Shown: one piece after another, positions 37,777 through 51,342 of the stretch
Layout: each line of letters begins with the position of its first letter
How positions within the stretch are numbered: the stretch's first letter is position 1
From: Sphingobium sp. TKS
Lineage (GTDB): Bacteria; Pseudomonadota; Alphaproteobacteria; Sphingomonadales; Sphingomonadaceae
Length of the DNA stretch: 64,000 nt
Direction of reading: 5' to 3'
Assembly: GCF_001563265.1 (NCBI RefSeq)
Contig: NZ_CP005083.1
Coordinates: forward strand, 3,103,001-3,167,000
Position numbers and translations under genes: made by a program
Notes under the pieces: model-generated
Databases searched by the model: none
Seen by the model: only the letters and a program-made list of their open reading frames with translations
What the model was told of the DNA's origin: nothing

Positions 37777-39236
37777 CAACCTTCAAACTTGTCCGCGACA
37801 TAGCGGTCGAGCAGCCGCACGCCATAGCCGGTCGCGCCCTTGTCCCAGGTCGCGCCGGGCTTGTCGGCCCAGACCATGCCGGCAATGTCGAGATGCGCCC
37901 ATTTGACGCCTTCGTCGACGAAGCGCTTGATGAACTGCGCCGCGGTGATCGAACCGCCATAGCGCGGACCGATATTCTTCATGTCGGCAATCGGGCTGTC
38001 GATCAGCTTGTTATAGGCGTCGCCCAGCGGGAAACGCCACAATTGGTCACCCGCCGCCTTGCCCGCCGCGATCAGATCGTCGGCCAGGCCGTCATCATTA
38101 GAGAAGATGCCCGCATATTCATTGCCAAGCGAAATGATCATCGCCCCGGTCAGCGTGGCGAGATCGATGATAACCTCCGGCGCATAGGTCTTCTGCGCCC
38201 AGGTAATGACGTCGCACAGCACCAGACGCCCCTCGGCATCGGTGTTCAGCACCTCGATCGTCTGCCCGGACATGGAGGTGACGATGTCGCCCGGCCGCTG
38301 CGCATTGCCGTCGGGCATATTTTCGACCAGGCCGCAAATGCCGACGACGCGGACCTTCGCCTTGCGCCCGGCCAGCGCCTTGATCGCGCCCGCCACGGCC
38401 CCGGCGCCACCCATGTCCCATTTCATGTCTTCCATGCCCGCGCCGGGCTTTAAGGAAATGCCGCCCGTATCGAAGGTCACGCCCTTGCCGACGAAGACCA
38501 GCGGCTTTTCGGTCGCGCCACCAGCACCCGCAGATGGCGTGCCGTCCCACTCCATCGCCAGCAGGCGCGGCTCGCGCACGGAACCCTGCGCCACGCCCAG
38601 CAGCGCGCCCATGCCAAGGTCCGCCATCGCCGCCTTGTCCAGCACGGTGATCTTGACGCCCAGCTCTTCCAGAGGCTTGCAGCGTTCGACGAAGCTTTCG
38701 GGATAGAGGATGTTCGCCGGTTCCGACACCAGCTCGCGGGTGAAGGCCACGCCCGACGCGACCGCCGCCCGCTTCTCCCATGCCGCCCCGGCATCGGCCG
38801 AGACCAGCGTGATCTTCTGCAACGTCGGCTTGGACTTTTCCGGCTGCCGCGTGCGATATGTTTCGATTCGCCAGCCGCGCAACAGCGCCCCGAAAGCCAG
38901 TTGCGCCGCCTTCTCCCCGCTCGCGCCGCCGAAAAATTCGACCGCCGCATGGGCCGCGCCGCTGGTCGCCAGCCGCGCCGTCAGCGCGCCGCCCGCGCGC
39001 TCATAATCCGCGTCGCTGCCCACCCCGGTGCCGACCAGCACCACACGCAGCACCTTGCCGCCTTCCTCCACGAAGCTCTCGAAGCTCGACCCCGCTTCCC
39101 CGGCGAAGCGCGCCGCGGCAGCGCCAGCCGCCAACACCGGCGCCGCGCCGAGCGGCAGCGCATCGAAGCCGCCCTTCGGCACGGCGAAGACCAATGTATC
39201 GGCTTCGGGACGGATCGGGCTGAACGCGATTTCCAT
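37776..39236 (-). CDS. pepA: Leucyl aminopeptidase (M17)
   Basis: A 486-residue cytosolic hexameric dizinc aminopeptidase. The signature NTDAEGRL lies near residues 329-336. The metal-binding block is GKGVTFDTGGISLKPGAGM with DMGGAGAV. The N-terminal domain is less conserved and alanine-rich. It is the first gene of a pepA-holC pair and is divergent from lptD across 189 bases. Confidence 0.96.
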   Translation of the reverse strand: MEIAFSPIRPEADTLVFAVPKGGFDALPLGAAPVLAAGAAAARFAGEAGSSFESFVEEGGKVLRVVLVGTGVGSDADYERAGGALTARLATSGAAHAAVEFFGGASGEKAAQLAFGALLRGWRIETYRTRQPEKSKPTLQKITLVSADAGAAWEKRAAVASGVAFTRELVSEPANILYPESFVERCKPLEELGVKITVLDKAAMADLGMGALLGVAQGSVREPRLLAMEWDGTPSAGAGGATEKPLVFVGKGVTFDTGGISLKPGAGMEDMKWDMGGAGAVAGAIKALAGRKAKVRVVGICGLVENMPDGNAQRPGDIVTSMSGQTIEVLNTDAEGRLVLCDVITWAQKTYAPEVIIDLATLTGAMIISLGNEYAGIFSNDDGLADDLIAAGKAAGDQLWRFPLGDAYNKLIDSPIADMKNIGPRYGGSITAAQFIKRFVDEGVKWAHLDIAGMVWADKPGATWDKGATGYGVRLLDRYVADKFEG

Positions 39237-39425
39237 CTAGGATCCTTTATTTCCTGCAAACATTCTATGCCTGTCAGATAGTGCGGCTTAGCTTGTCTGG
39301 CAAAGCCGTTCGACCGATTTTCCGGCAAAACTGTTGGTCCAGACGATTGCAGCGCAGACAAAGCGGTGCAATAGGGCATGCGATAGGCGGGAAACAAAGC
39401 GCCCCCTCAAAGAGGCTCCATCCCT

Positions 39426-41690
39426 TTGCATCATTCCCCATCCCTCTTGAATTTCAAACAGGTTCTGGCGGTAGGCGCGGCCCTTCCGTGCCTCGCGCTG
39501 GCGCCCCATGCCACCGCCCAACAGCTCCAGGAACCGCAGACCACGATCAGCACGCCCGACGCCCCAGTGCCGGAAAATGACGATCAGATCGGCTTTGCCG
39601 CCGACGCCCTGGAATATGACAGCAACAGCGAGGTCGTGACCGCCAGCGGCAATGTGCAATTGCTGCGCGAGGGCAACCGGCTGCGCGCGGACAAGGTCAT
39701 CTGGAACCGCAATACGGGGAAGGTCGAAGCGACCGGCAATGTCTCCGTCACCGACCCTGAAGGCAATATCGCCTATGGCGACAGGTTCGACGTCACCGAT
39801 TCCCTCCAGGACGGCATGGTCCAGAACATGCTGCTGGTGCTGCAATCGGGCGGACGCCTGGCCGCCGCCAACGGCCAGCGGGTGAACGGCGTCTACACGC
39901 TGCGCAAGGCCGCCTATACCGGCTGCGTGGTCGAGGATCATGAAGGCTGCCCCAAGGAGCCGACCTGGCAGATCAAGGCGGTCAAGGTCGTCTATGATCC
40001 GGTGAAGGCCCGGGTCAAATATACCAACGCCAGCATCGAGCTGTTCGGCCTGCCGCTGATCCCGATGCCCGGCTTTTCCCATCCGGTGGGCGACAATGGC
40101 GGCAGCGGCCTGCTGGTGCCAAACCTGCGCTACGACCGCACCAACGGGTTCGAGGTCGCGCTGCCTTATTATCTGAAGCTCGCGCCCAATCGCGACCTCA
40201 CCATCACGCCGCATGTCTATACCGACACGCTGCCGATGCTGGAGACCAATTACCGCCATCTGTGGGACCGGGGCGCCTATCAGATCACCGGCTATGCCAC
40301 CTATGGCAGCCGCGTCGCCACCAGCGGCGCCTCCTCCACGACCCCGGCGGGATCGGAAAAGGATTTCCGCGGCTATATGGACGCCAGCGGCGCGCTACAA
40401 CTGACGCCGGAATGGAGCATCGGCGGATCGATTCGGACCGCGACGGACCGTACCTTCCTGCGCCGTTACGACATCAGCCGCGACGACCGGCTGCGTTCGA
40501 CCCTCAATGCGCAGCGGATCGGGGAGAACAGCTATTTCTCGATCGCCGGCTGGGCTGTGCAGACGCTGCGCACCGGCGATTCGCAGGGGCAGATGCCGAT
40601 CGCGCTGCCTGTCATCGACTATCGCCTGCGGATGAAGGATCCGCTGCTGGGCGGCGTGGTGCAGTTGCAGGCGAACAGCCTGGCCATCACCCGCACCCAT
40701 GGCCAGGATACGCAGCGCGCCTTCGCCGCCTTCGAATGGAATCTGCGCAAGCTGACCCCGATGGGCCAGGAAGTGACCTTCACCACCTATTTGCGCGGCG
40801 ACGTCTATCACAGCAGCGACAATCTGCTGACCAGCGTGGTGAGCTATGCCGGCGATCCGGGCTGGAAGGCGCGCGGCATCGCGGCGGCGGCGATCGACGT
40901 GCGTTGGCCCTTCATGGGCGAGGCTTTCGGCGGCGTCCAGCGCATCGCCCCACGCGTGCAGATGGTCGCCGCGCCCAGGATCGCCAATCTCTCCGTCCCC
41001 AATGAAGACGCCCGCGCCATCGACCTGGAGGACAGCAACCTCTTCGCGCTCAACCGCTTTTCCGGCTACGACCGGTTCGAGGATTCGAGCCGCATCACCT
41101 ATGGCCTCGAATATAGCCTGTCGCTCCCGAACTTCTCGCTGGAGAGCGTGGTGGGGCAGAGCTATCGCCTCAACAGCCGGGAAAGCATCCTGCCCGATGG
41201 CACCGGCCTGTCGGATCGCCTGTCCGACATCGTCGGCCGCACCACCGTCCGCTACAAGGATTTCATTAGCTTCACCCACCGATTCCGGCTGGACAAGGAC
41301 AACCTCTCCGTCCGCCGCAATGAGATCGACGCCACCATCGGCAGCCGCAAGACCTATGCGACGGTCGGCTATTTGCGGCTCAACCGCGATGCCAATCTCA
41401 ATCTGGAGGATTTGCAGGACCGCGAGGAACTGCGTCTGGGCGCCCGCGTCCAGTTCGCGCGCTTCTGGTCGGTCTTCGGCTCGACCGTCATCGACCTCAC
41501 CGATGCGAAGGAAGATCCGCTGTCTGTCGCGGACGGTTATGAACCCGTCCGCCACCGCCTCGGCATCGCCTATGAGGATGATTGCCTGACGCTCGGCCTT
41601 ACCTGGCGGCGCGACTATCAGGTGTTGGGCGATGCACGAAAGGGCAATAGCTTCCAGCTTCGGCTGGCTTTTCGGAATATTGGCATATAA
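39426..41690 (+). CDS. lptD: LPS-assembly protein LptD
   Basis: A 754-residue outer-membrane translocon that inserts lipopolysaccharide in the outer leaflet together with LptE. A signal peptide (VLAVGAALPCLALAPHATAQ) precedes an OstA-type beta-jellyroll (about 55-150; ADALEYDSNSEVVTASGNVQ) and a 26-strand barrel. Cysteines in TGCVVEDHEGCPKE and in EDDCLTLG could make the domain-bridging disulfides. Translation seems to start at TTG 39426; no ATG lies close by. It heads lptD-surA-pdxA-rsmA, as in E. coli. Confidence 0.95.
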   Translation: MHHSPSLLNFKQVLAVGAALPCLALAPHATAQQLQEPQTTISTPDAPVPENDDQIGFAADALEYDSNSEVVTASGNVQLLREGNRLRADKVIWNRNTGKVEATGNVSVTDPEGNIAYGDRFDVTDSLQDGMVQNMLLVLQSGGRLAAANGQRVNGVYTLRKAAYTGCVVEDHEGCPKEPTWQIKAVKVVYDPVKARVKYTNASIELFGLPLIPMPGFSHPVGDNGGSGLLVPNLRYDRTNGFEVALPYYLKLAPNRDLTITPHVYTDTLPMLETNYRHLWDRGAYQITGYATYGSRVATSGASSTTPAGSEKDFRGYMDASGALQLTPEWSIGGSIRTATDRTFLRRYDISRDDRLRSTLNAQRIGENSYFSIAGWAVQTLRTGDSQGQMPIALPVIDYRLRMKDPLLGGVVQLQANSLAITRTHGQDTQRAFAAFEWNLRKLTPMGQEVTFTTYLRGDVYHSSDNLLTSVVSYAGDPGWKARGIAAAAIDVRWPFMGEAFGGVQRIAPRVQMVAAPRIANLSVPNEDARAIDLEDSNLFALNRFSGYDRFEDSSRITYGLEYSLSLPNFSLESVVGQSYRLNSRESILPDGTGLSDRLSDIVGRTTVRYKDFISFTHRFRLDKDNLSVRRNEIDATIGSRKTYATVGYLRLNRDANLNLEDLQDREELRLGARVQFARFWSVFGSTVIDLTDAKEDPLSVADGYEPVRHRLGIAYEDDCLTLGLTWRRDYQVLGDARKGNSFQLRLAFRNIGI

Positions 41691-41776
41691 GGATCAGCCT
41701 TCCCGCTTTCCGCTCAGCACCGGTTAAGGCGGATCGGCGCATCTCGTGCCGAACCGATTGGAGAGTTTTGTCGACG

Positions 41777-43162
41777 ATGCAGCCTGTCGTTTTCCCGTTT
41801 TACCGCATTGGCCGCCATGTCCGGTCGGGTCTTCGCACCATGCTCCTGTCCTCGGCCCTCCTGGCGACGGGCGTGCAAAGCGTCGCTGCCCAGACGGTCA
41901 ATGACGATGACAATGTCGGAACCCAGCAGCTCAACTTGCCCAAGGACGTGACCGTCTTCGGCAAGAGCGATCCCAATGTCCGCAAGGCGACCGCCATCGT
42001 CAACGGCCGCATCATCACCGGCACCGACGTCGACCAGCGTCTGGCCCTGATCATCACCGCCAATGGCGGCAAGGTGTCGGACGAGGAGAAGGAGCGGCTT
42101 CGCGTCCAGGTTCTGCGCAACCTGATCGACGAGACGCTGCAGATCCAGGAAGCCGCCGCCAACGACATCAAGGTCGACAAGGCCGAGATCGAACAAAGCT
42201 ATGAAAGGGTCGCGGCCAATTTCCGCCAGTCCCCCGCCCAGTTCGACCAATATCTGCGCACGCAGGGCAGCGCGTCCGCCAGCATCAAGCGCCAGATCGA
42301 GGGCGAACTGGCCTGGAGCCGCCTGCTCCGCCGCAACATCCAGCCCTTCGTCAACGTGTCGGAGGACGAGGTGAAGTCGGTGGTCGACCGCATGAATGCG
42401 GCCAAGGGCAGCGACGAGTTCCGCATCGGTGAGATCTATCTCTCGGCCACGCCCGAAAATCAGCAGCAGATCCTGGCCAACGCCCGCAACATCATCGAGC
42501 AGATCAAGCAGGGCGGCAGCTTCGCAGCCTATGCCCGCCAATTCTCCGAGGCTTCGACGGCGGCGGTCGGCGGCGATCTGGGCTGGGTCCGTCCCGCCCA
42601 ATTGCCCGACGAACTGGCGCAGGCCGCGGCCGCAATGCAGGTCGGCCAGATCGCGGGGCCGATCAGCGTGCCCGGCGGCGTGTCGGTCATCTATGTCATG
42701 GACAAGCGTAAGGTGCTGACCGCCGATCCGCGCGATGCCCTGCTCAGCCTCAAGCAGCTTTCCGTCAGCTTCCCCGCCGGCACGACCAAGGAACAGGCGA
42801 GCAGCAGAGCTGCGGCCTTCGCCGCGCAGGTCAAGACCATCAAGGGCTGCGGCCAAGCCAATGAACTGGGCGGCAAGATCGGCGCCGACGTGGTCGACAA
42901 TGACAATGTGAAGCTGCGCGATCTGCCGCCGCAGTTGCAGGACATTCTGCTCAACCTCCAGGTGGGCGAGGCGACGCCGCCCTTCGGCTCGATCGCGGAC
43001 GGCGTGCGCGTGCTGGTCGTCTGCGGCCGTGACGAAGCCACTTCCGCCGCTGCGCCCAATGCAGAACAGATCATGGCGCAGCTTGAGGAGGAACGGGTCA
43101 ACAAGCGCGCGCGCATCTATCTGCGCGATCTCCGCCGCGATGCCGTTATCGACTATAACTGA
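41777..43162 (+). CDS. surA: Periplasmic chaperone/PPIase SurA
   Basis: 461 residues; escorts unfolded outer-membrane proteins to BAM. A signal-like segment (GLRTMLLSSALLATGVQSVA, cleavage near AAQ) follows a long positive n-region. The SurA N-terminal domain (TAIVNGRIITGTDVDQRLAL) is followed by a parvulin domain near 215-310 (RIGEIYLSATPENQ, GGDLGWVRPAQLP). ATG 41777 is preferred to TTG 41768 because GGAGAG ends 11 bases upstream, versus only 2. Confidence 0.93.
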   Translation: MQPVVFPFYRIGRHVRSGLRTMLLSSALLATGVQSVAAQTVNDDDNVGTQQLNLPKDVTVFGKSDPNVRKATAIVNGRIITGTDVDQRLALIITANGGKVSDEEKERLRVQVLRNLIDETLQIQEAAANDIKVDKAEIEQSYERVAANFRQSPAQFDQYLRTQGSASASIKRQIEGELAWSRLLRRNIQPFVNVSEDEVKSVVDRMNAAKGSDEFRIGEIYLSATPENQQQILANARNIIEQIKQGGSFAAYARQFSEASTAAVGGDLGWVRPAQLPDELAQAAAAMQVGQIAGPISVPGGVSVIYVMDKRKVLTADPRDALLSLKQLSVSFPAGTTKEQASSRAAAFAAQVKTIKGCGQANELGGKIGADVVDNDNVKLRDLPPQLQDILLNLQVGEATPPFGSIADGVRVLVVCGRDEATSAAAPNAEQIMAQLEEERVNKRARIYLRDLRRDAVIDYN

Positions 43163-43181
43163 TCCGGCGGACCCTCACGCG

Positions 43182-44177
43182 ATGGGGCCGCCCTTCGCCG
43201 TCTCGCTTGGCGATCCGGCGGGCATTGGGCCGGAAATCGTCGCCAAAAGCTGGGTGATGCGGGAGGCACGCGGCCTGTCGCCTTTCTTCGCGGTCGGTGA
43301 CGCCGCTTCGCTGCGGGCGGTCTGGTCCGGCCCGGTCCAGATGGTCAGCTCGCCGGAGGAAGCGATCATGGCGTTCGACGACGCCCTCCCCTGCCTGCAG
43401 GTGGCCGATGCTGGCGAAATCATCCCCGGCACGCCCAGCATGGACGGCGCGCGCACGGCGTTTCAGGCGTTGGAAGTCGCGGTCGGCCTCGCCCGCAGCG
43501 GTTCCGCGGCGGGGATCGTCACCGCGCCGGTGGGCAAGGAACAGCTTTACGGCGTCGGCTTCACCCATCCGGGGCAGACCGAGTTCATCGCTGAACGTTG
43601 CGGCGTGGCGCCGCATAACGCCGTGATGATGCTGGCCGGGCCGTCGTTGAAGGTCGTGCCGATCACCATCCATATCCCCTTGGCCGATGTGGCGTCCGTG
43701 CTGACGATCGATCTGATCCGCGCCCGCGCCATCACCACCGCCAAGGGACTCCAGCGCAATTTCGGCATCGGTCGTCCGCGCCTGGTCGTCGCCGGGCTCA
43801 ACCCCCATGCGGGCGAAGGCGGGGCGCTGGGCCGGGAGGAGATCGACATCATCCGCCCGGCCGTGGAATCGCTCCAGGCCGAGGGTTACGACATTATCGG
43901 CCCACTCGCCGCCGACACCCTGTTCCACACCCGCGCCCGCGAAACCTATGACGCCGCGCTCTGCATGTATCACGATCAGGCGCTGATCCCGATCAAGACG
44001 CTGAATTTCGATGAGGGCGTCAACATCACTTTGGGCCTTCCCATCGTGCGCACCTCGCCCGACCATGGCACCGCCTTCGGCATAGCAGGCAAGGACAGCG
44101 CCAATCCCGGCGCGATGATGGCCGCGATCCGGATGGCCGCCGAAGCCGCCCGCGCCCGGTTGACCCCCGGCTGCTGA
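43182..44177 (+). CDS. pdxA: 4-hydroxythreonine-4-phosphate dehydrogenase
   Basis: Oxidises 4-phosphohydroxy-L-threonine in pyridoxal phosphate synthesis. 331 aa from 43182 ([19 protein letters not shown]). The divalent-metal histidines lie in [19 protein letters not shown] and [10 protein letters not shown], and a [13 protein letters not shown] block follows. An in-frame ATG at 43140 inside surA would add 14 residues and cannot be excluded. It is third in the lptD-surA-pdxA-rsmA block. Confidence 0.95.
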   Translation: MGPPFAVSLGDPAGIGPEIVAKSWVMREARGLSPFFAVGDAASLRAVWSGPVQMVSSPEEAIMAFDDALPCLQVADAGEIIPGTPSMDGARTAFQALEVAVGLARSGSAAGIVTAPVGKEQLYGVGFTHPGQTEFIAERCGVAPHNAVMMLAGPSLKVVPITIHIPLADVASVLTIDLIRARAITTAKGLQRNFGIGRPRLVVAGLNPHAGEGGALGREEIDIIRPAVESLQAEGYDIIGPLAADTLFHTRARETYDAALCMYHDQALIPIKTLNFDEGVNITLGLPIVRTSPDHGTAFGIAGKDSANPGAMMAAIRMAAEAARARLTPGC

Positions 44178-44182
44178 GCCTC

Positions 44183-45025
44183 ATGACTGCTGATATCCGC
44201 CCCAAGCTCCCACCACTGCGGGAGGTCATCGCCGCCCACGGCCTTCAGGCGAGCAAGGCGCTCGGCCAGAATTTCCTGCTGGACGAGCAATTGCTGGATC
44301 GCATCGCCGCCATCCCCGGCCCGATCAAGGACCAGTCGGCCTTCGAAGTCGGCCCCGGTCCCGGTGGCCTCACTCGCGCGATCCTGAGGGCGGGCGCGAA
44401 TCTGGTCGCCGTCGAACGCGACCGTCGTTGCCTTCCGGCGCTGGCCGAACTGTCCGAAGCCTTTCCCGGCCAGCTCCGCGTCATTTCCGGCGACGCCATG
44501 CAGATCAATGCCCGCGCCGAAGCGGGCGAAGGCGCGCATATCATCGCCAACCTGCCCTATAATGTCGGCACGGCCCTGCTGATCGGCTGGCTTTCGGCAG
44601 AGTGGGCTCCGCTCCCCTGGTGGTCGACGCTGACCCTGATGTTCCAGATGGAGGTAGCCGAGCGCATCGCCGCCAAGCCCGGCGGCGACCATTATGGCCG
44701 CCTCGCGGTGCTCGCCCAATGGCGGAGCGACGCCAAGATTGCGATGAAGGTCCACCGCAGCGCCTTCACGCCCCCACCTAAGGTGATGTCAGCAGTCGTC
44801 CACATCACCCCCAAACCCGCGCCCGAAGGCGTGCAACTGAAGCATCTCGAACGCCTCACCGCAGCCGCCTTCGGCCAGCGCCGCAAGATGCTGCGCCAGA
44901 GCCTGAAAGGCCTGCCCGGCGCACTGGACGCGCTGGAGGTGGTCGGCATCGACCCTCAACGCCGGGCCGAAACCGTAAGCGTCGAGGAATTCGTCGCAAC
45001 CGCACGGATGATGGGCCGTTCCTGA
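44183..45025 (+). CDS. rsmA: 16S rRNA (A1518/A1519-N6)-dimethyltransferase
   Basis: 280 residues (KsgA). It dimethylates two adenines in helix 45 of 16S rRNA late in 30S assembly. [18 protein letters not shown] is the usual N-terminal block. SAM motif I is [13 protein letters not shown] and the catalytic NLPYNV motif IV is present. The C-terminal region [12 protein letters not shown] is conserved. It starts 5 bases after pdxA. Confidence 0.97.
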   Translation: MTADIRPKLPPLREVIAAHGLQASKALGQNFLLDEQLLDRIAAIPGPIKDQSAFEVGPGPGGLTRAILRAGANLVAVERDRRCLPALAELSEAFPGQLRVISGDAMQINARAEAGEGAHIIANLPYNVGTALLIGWLSAEWAPLPWWSTLTLMFQMEVAERIAAKPGGDHYGRLAVLAQWRSDAKIAMKVHRSAFTPPPKVMSAVVHITPKPAPEGVQLKHLERLTAAAFGQRRKMLRQSLKGLPGALDALEVVGIDPQRRAETVSVEEFVATARMMGRS

Positions 45026-45053
45026 CGAATCGCCAAGCTTTCAAAGGCCGTCC

Positions 45054-45845
45054 ATGCTGCGTACCCTCCCGTTTCTTCTCGCCCTTCTCGCCAGCCCGGC
45101 GCAGGCGCAACTGCGCGATTTCTGCCCGGAACGCCCCGGCCTCGACACCCCGCCCTGCATTTTGGACAAGGGCCATTGGCAGGTGGAAATCGGTCTGGCC
45201 GACCTTGCCCGCGACAAGACGCCCGAGCGGAAGACGACCAGCGTCACTCTGGGCGACACCGAATGGCGCTACGGCCTCGACGGCAACACCGAACTGCACG
45301 CAGCCTGGACAGCCTATTTATGGCGGCGCGACATTGATCGGCTCAGTGGTGGGCGCAGTCATGCGTCCGGCATGGGCGACCTCAGCCTGGGTCTCAAACG
45401 CGCCCTGTTCAATCCCGATGGCGATGCGCTATCGCTCGCGGGCGCGGCGACGATCACTCTGCCGACCGGAAGCGATGCCGTCAGCGACGGCACCTGGAGC
45501 GCTTCCTTCCAGCTCCCCTTCAGCTATGCGCTGACCGACAATCTCAGCCTGATCGCCACCCCGGAAATCGACGCCGCCGCCGATGAAGGCGGCCATGGCC
45601 GCCACCTCGCTTATGGCAGCGCGGGCGGCCTGTCCGCCGATCTTGGCGAGAAATGGAATGCCTCGCTGGAAATGCAGGTCATTCACGATCGAGACCCGGA
45701 GGAATCGTCGACCCAGACCCTCAGCTCCGTTTCGCTCGCCTTCAAGCCGCAGGCGTCTCTCATGCTGGATGCCGGGGCGAATTTCGGCCTCAACCACGCT
45801 ACGCCGGACGCGGAAATCTATATCGGCCTGTCACGACGTTTTTGA
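45054..45845 (+). CDS. Outer-membrane transporter-like protein (phenol MetA-type barrel)
   Basis: A 263-residue protein with a signal peptide (FLLALLASPAQAQ) and alternating hydrophobic strands ending in Phe (IYIGLSRRF), i.e. a small beta-barrel. The pattern GHWQVEIGLAD...SVTLGDTEWRYGLDGNTEL and GDLSLGLKRALF matches the Phenol_MetA_deg transporter family. Its substrate is unknown; the family name reflects a phenol-degradation locus, not a proven role here. It follows rsmA by 28 bases and may be co-transcribed. Confidence 0.82.
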   Translation: MLRTLPFLLALLASPAQAQLRDFCPERPGLDTPPCILDKGHWQVEIGLADLARDKTPERKTTSVTLGDTEWRYGLDGNTELHAAWTAYLWRRDIDRLSGGRSHASGMGDLSLGLKRALFNPDGDALSLAGAATITLPTGSDAVSDGTWSASFQLPFSYALTDNLSLIATPEIDAAADEGGHGRHLAYGSAGGLSADLGEKWNASLEMQVIHDRDPEESSTQTLSSVSLAFKPQASLMLDAGANFGLNHATPDAEIYIGLSRRF

Positions 45846-45893
45846 AACGTCTCCAGTTTAATCAGATGTGTTCCTGCATCCGAAGGTAAGCCA

Positions 45894-46412
45894 TCAGGGC
45901 GTTTCGGTCGCCGCCGCCTTGGGCGCTGGCACCGCATCCTTCGAACTCAACACCGTCGCGGGCGGACCCTTTTCGATCGCTGCCGCCAACTGGCCCACGG
46001 CGGCACAGTTCGCCTTGCACAGCCCCTGCGCCTGGGCGAGATTTTCCTTGGCCTTGGCGATCGCACCCTTTTCGACCATCGCCTCGCCCTGTCCCACCAG
46101 AGCAGCAACATCATTGGGTTCCAGCAACAGCGCCTCGCGATACAGGCGGATCGCCTTGCCCTGCAAACCCTGCGCCCGAGCGACCTGCGCCAGCTCGATA
46201 TAGGCGGAGCGGTTGCGCGGATCGACCGCCAGCGCGCTTTCCAGCGCATCGGTCGCGCCCTGATAATTGCCCGCCTTGCGCGCCGTCTCGCCCGCCTTCT
46301 GCCACTCTACCGACAAGGGCGATATCTGCGAATCCGGCCGCTGCGACAGGCCTGCGCTGGAAACGGTAGTCAGCAGGACAGCCAAGGCGATCGAAGCAGG
46401 GGTAAAACGCAT
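45894..46412 (-). CDS. Secreted tetratricopeptide-repeat protein
   Basis: 172 residues from ATG 46412, which has GGAG 7 bases upstream and opens a signal peptide ([20 protein letters not shown]). Two or three TPR units follow ([40 protein letters not shown]). The tail is Ala/Pro-rich. It is likely periplasmic. No partner is evident. It converges with the barrel gene across 48 bases. Confidence 0.82.
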   Translation of the reverse strand: MRFTPASIALAVLLTTVSSAGLSQRPDSQISPLSVEWQKAGETARKAGNYQGATDALESALAVDPRNRSAYIELAQVARAQGLQGKAIRLYREALLLEPNDVAALVGQGEAMVEKGAIAKAKENLAQAQGLCKANCAAVGQLAAAIEKGPPATVLSSKDAVPAPKAAATETP

Positions 46413-46504
46413 GCACAACTCCAGCCATGTTTCAGGCATTGATTCCGACCCGAATTCCGGCTGACAAGTGTCGCGATTTTGCGCCCGCTTGTCCATCGAC
46501 TCTT

Positions 46505-47680
46505 TCAAACGGCCCGCCGCAGGCGCGCGACATAGAAACCGTCGGTGCCGTCATGGCCCGGCGTCAGCAGCAATCCATCGCCATGGGCACGGCCCATCGC
46601 CGCTTCGATCCTTTCGGCGGTCCAACCGTCATGCCGTTCCAGAAATGCCCGCACCTGATCCCGCCCCTCCCGGTCCGTCAGCGCGCAGGTAGCATAAACC
46701 AACGCACCGCCCGGCGCCAGCAAGGGCGCCGCGAAATCGAGGATACGTGCCTGCTCCGCCACCAGCCGGTCAAGCCGGGCCGGAGTCAGCCGCCAGCGCG
46801 CCTCCGGATTGCGCCGCCAGGTGCCGGTCCCCGAACAGGGCGCGTCGACCAGCACGACATCCGCCCGGCCCTTCAGACTTTCCAGCGCACCCGCCTCATG
46901 CCCCTGATCGAGCAGCAGTGTCTCGATGAAGGTCGCCCCGGCCCGCTCGGCCCGCGGATCGAGCCGGGCTAGGCGCGAACGGATGGTATCGGCGGCGATC
47001 AGCGTCCCCTTGCCCGCCATCGCTGCGGCCAGCGCCAGCGTCTTGCCGCCCGCCCCGGCGCAAAGATCGATCACGGTCATGCCCGGCGCGGCGGCGCAGG
47101 CGAGCGCGATCAACTGGCTGCCCGCATCCTGCACCTCGACCTGACCCCATTTCCAGGGATCGCTCTGCTCGACGGGCGCGCCTTCGGGCAGGCGCAACGC
47201 GTCGGGCAGTCCCGATAGCCGGATCGCTTCAGGATAATGCGGCGCGACCCTGTCCAGATCGGCCTTCAACCGATTGACGCGCAGATCGACGGGCGCCCGA
47301 CCAAGCAACGCCTCGCGCTCCACCGGCGCGGCCAGCAGCGGCTCGATCCAGCTGGGCACGATGCCGGCCAGGGCGCCCGCTTCCGCATCGGTGATCGGCG
47401 CAGGGCCATGCGCCGACCCATCGAACAGCGCCGCCAGTTCCGCCCGCTCCCGTACGAGCCCGACCATGGCGGCGCGCCCGCTCTCGGGCCGATCGGCCAC
47501 GCGCCGCACGGCGTCATAGACATGGTCCCGCACCGCCCGCCGGTCACGCGACCCGGCATAGCGCCGTTCCTTGAAATAGCGGGCGATCAGCGTGTCCGCC
47601 GCCGGACCGCCATCCCGCGCCGAGGCGATGATGGCGTCGAGCAGTTCGATGGCGGCTTGGACACGAGCGGAAGGGGTCAT
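46505..47680 (-). CDS. RsmB-type RNA (cytosine-5) methyltransferase
   Basis: A 391-residue Fmu/RsmB family enzyme, probably acting on 16S rRNA. An N-terminal NusB-like helical domain (about 1-130) is followed by the methyltransferase domain with motif [18 protein letters not shown]. The two cysteines are in [13 protein letters not shown] and [11 protein letters not shown]; the latter Cys forms the covalent adduct. ATG 47680 is preferred to TTG 47683. It lies downstream of guaB on the same strand, with a small palindromic repeat between. Confidence 0.9.
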   Translation of the reverse strand: MTPSARVQAAIELLDAIIASARDGGPAADTLIARYFKERRYAGSRDRRAVRDHVYDAVRRVADRPESGRAAMVGLVRERAELAALFDGSAHGPAPITDAEAGALAGIVPSWIEPLLAAPVEREALLGRAPVDLRVNRLKADLDRVAPHYPEAIRLSGLPDALRLPEGAPVEQSDPWKWGQVEVQDAGSQLIALACAAAPGMTVIDLCAGAGGKTLALAAAMAGKGTLIAADTIRSRLARLDPRAERAGATFIETLLLDQGHEAGALESLKGRADVVLVDAPCSGTGTWRRNPEARWRLTPARLDRLVAEQARILDFAAPLLAPGGALVYATCALTDREGRDQVRAFLERHDGWTAERIEAAMGRAHGDGLLLTPGHDGTDGFYVARLRRAV

Positions 47681-47689
47681 CAAAACACT

Positions 47690-47713
47690 CCCCCCTTCCG
47701 CAAGCGGGAGGGG
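47690..47713. repeat. Palindromic repeat, family C copy (guaB-rsmB-like)
   Basis: CCCCCTTCCGC and GCGGGAGGGG form a near-perfect hairpin with a very short loop in the 46-base gap between guaB and the RsmB-type gene. It belongs with 4936-5025 and 56153-56176 by its CCCCTCCC/GGGAGGGG arms. Confidence 0.7.
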
Positions 47714-47726
47714 AATTTACAAGGCT

Positions 47727-49395
<1,669 letters not shown>

Positions 49396-49447
49396 GAACT
49401 TCGAAAATGTCCGGAAATGGCCAAAAAAGTGAGCGTTTGATGATATT

Positions 49448-49526
49448 GTCATCCCATCGAAAGCTGGGTTCTCGTGAGGCTAGGTCGAGCGCTATCGCCT
49501 GAAATCCCAGCTTTCGCCGGGATGGC
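49448..49526. repeat. REPIN-like composite repeat, family B (groEL-guaB)
   Basis: A left arm GTCATCCCATCGAAAGCTGGG and a right arm TCCCAGCTTTCGCCGGGATGG face each other around a middle that contains AGGTCG...CGCCTGAAA. The copy at 60984-61062 has the same arms-and-middle plan. Confidence 0.8.
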
Positions 49527-49561
49527 GGAAATGAAGGCCGCTCCCCACCCAAAACGGCCAC

Positions 49562-49597
49562 AAGAAAAAGACTGGCGGATTGCTCCGCCAGCCTTTT
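49562..49597 (-). terminator. Terminator of groEL
   Basis: CTGGCGGA (49572-49579) pairs with TCCGCCAG (49584-49591). Read on the minus strand, the stem is followed by TCTTTTTCTT. It lies 28 bases after the groEL stop. Confidence 0.88.
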
Positions 49598-49619
49598 CTG
49601 TTTCGCTTGAGGGCAGGAC

Positions 49620-51314
<1,695 letters not shown>

Positions 51315-51342
51315 TCAGACGACGACGCCCAGCCCGTCGCCT

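Noticed and set aside
43029..43181. Extended N-terminus of PdxA beginning inside surA
   Set aside because: The added residues are the out-of-frame reading of the surA 3' end; PdxA homology begins at the residues after 43182. A start at 43140 remains possible.
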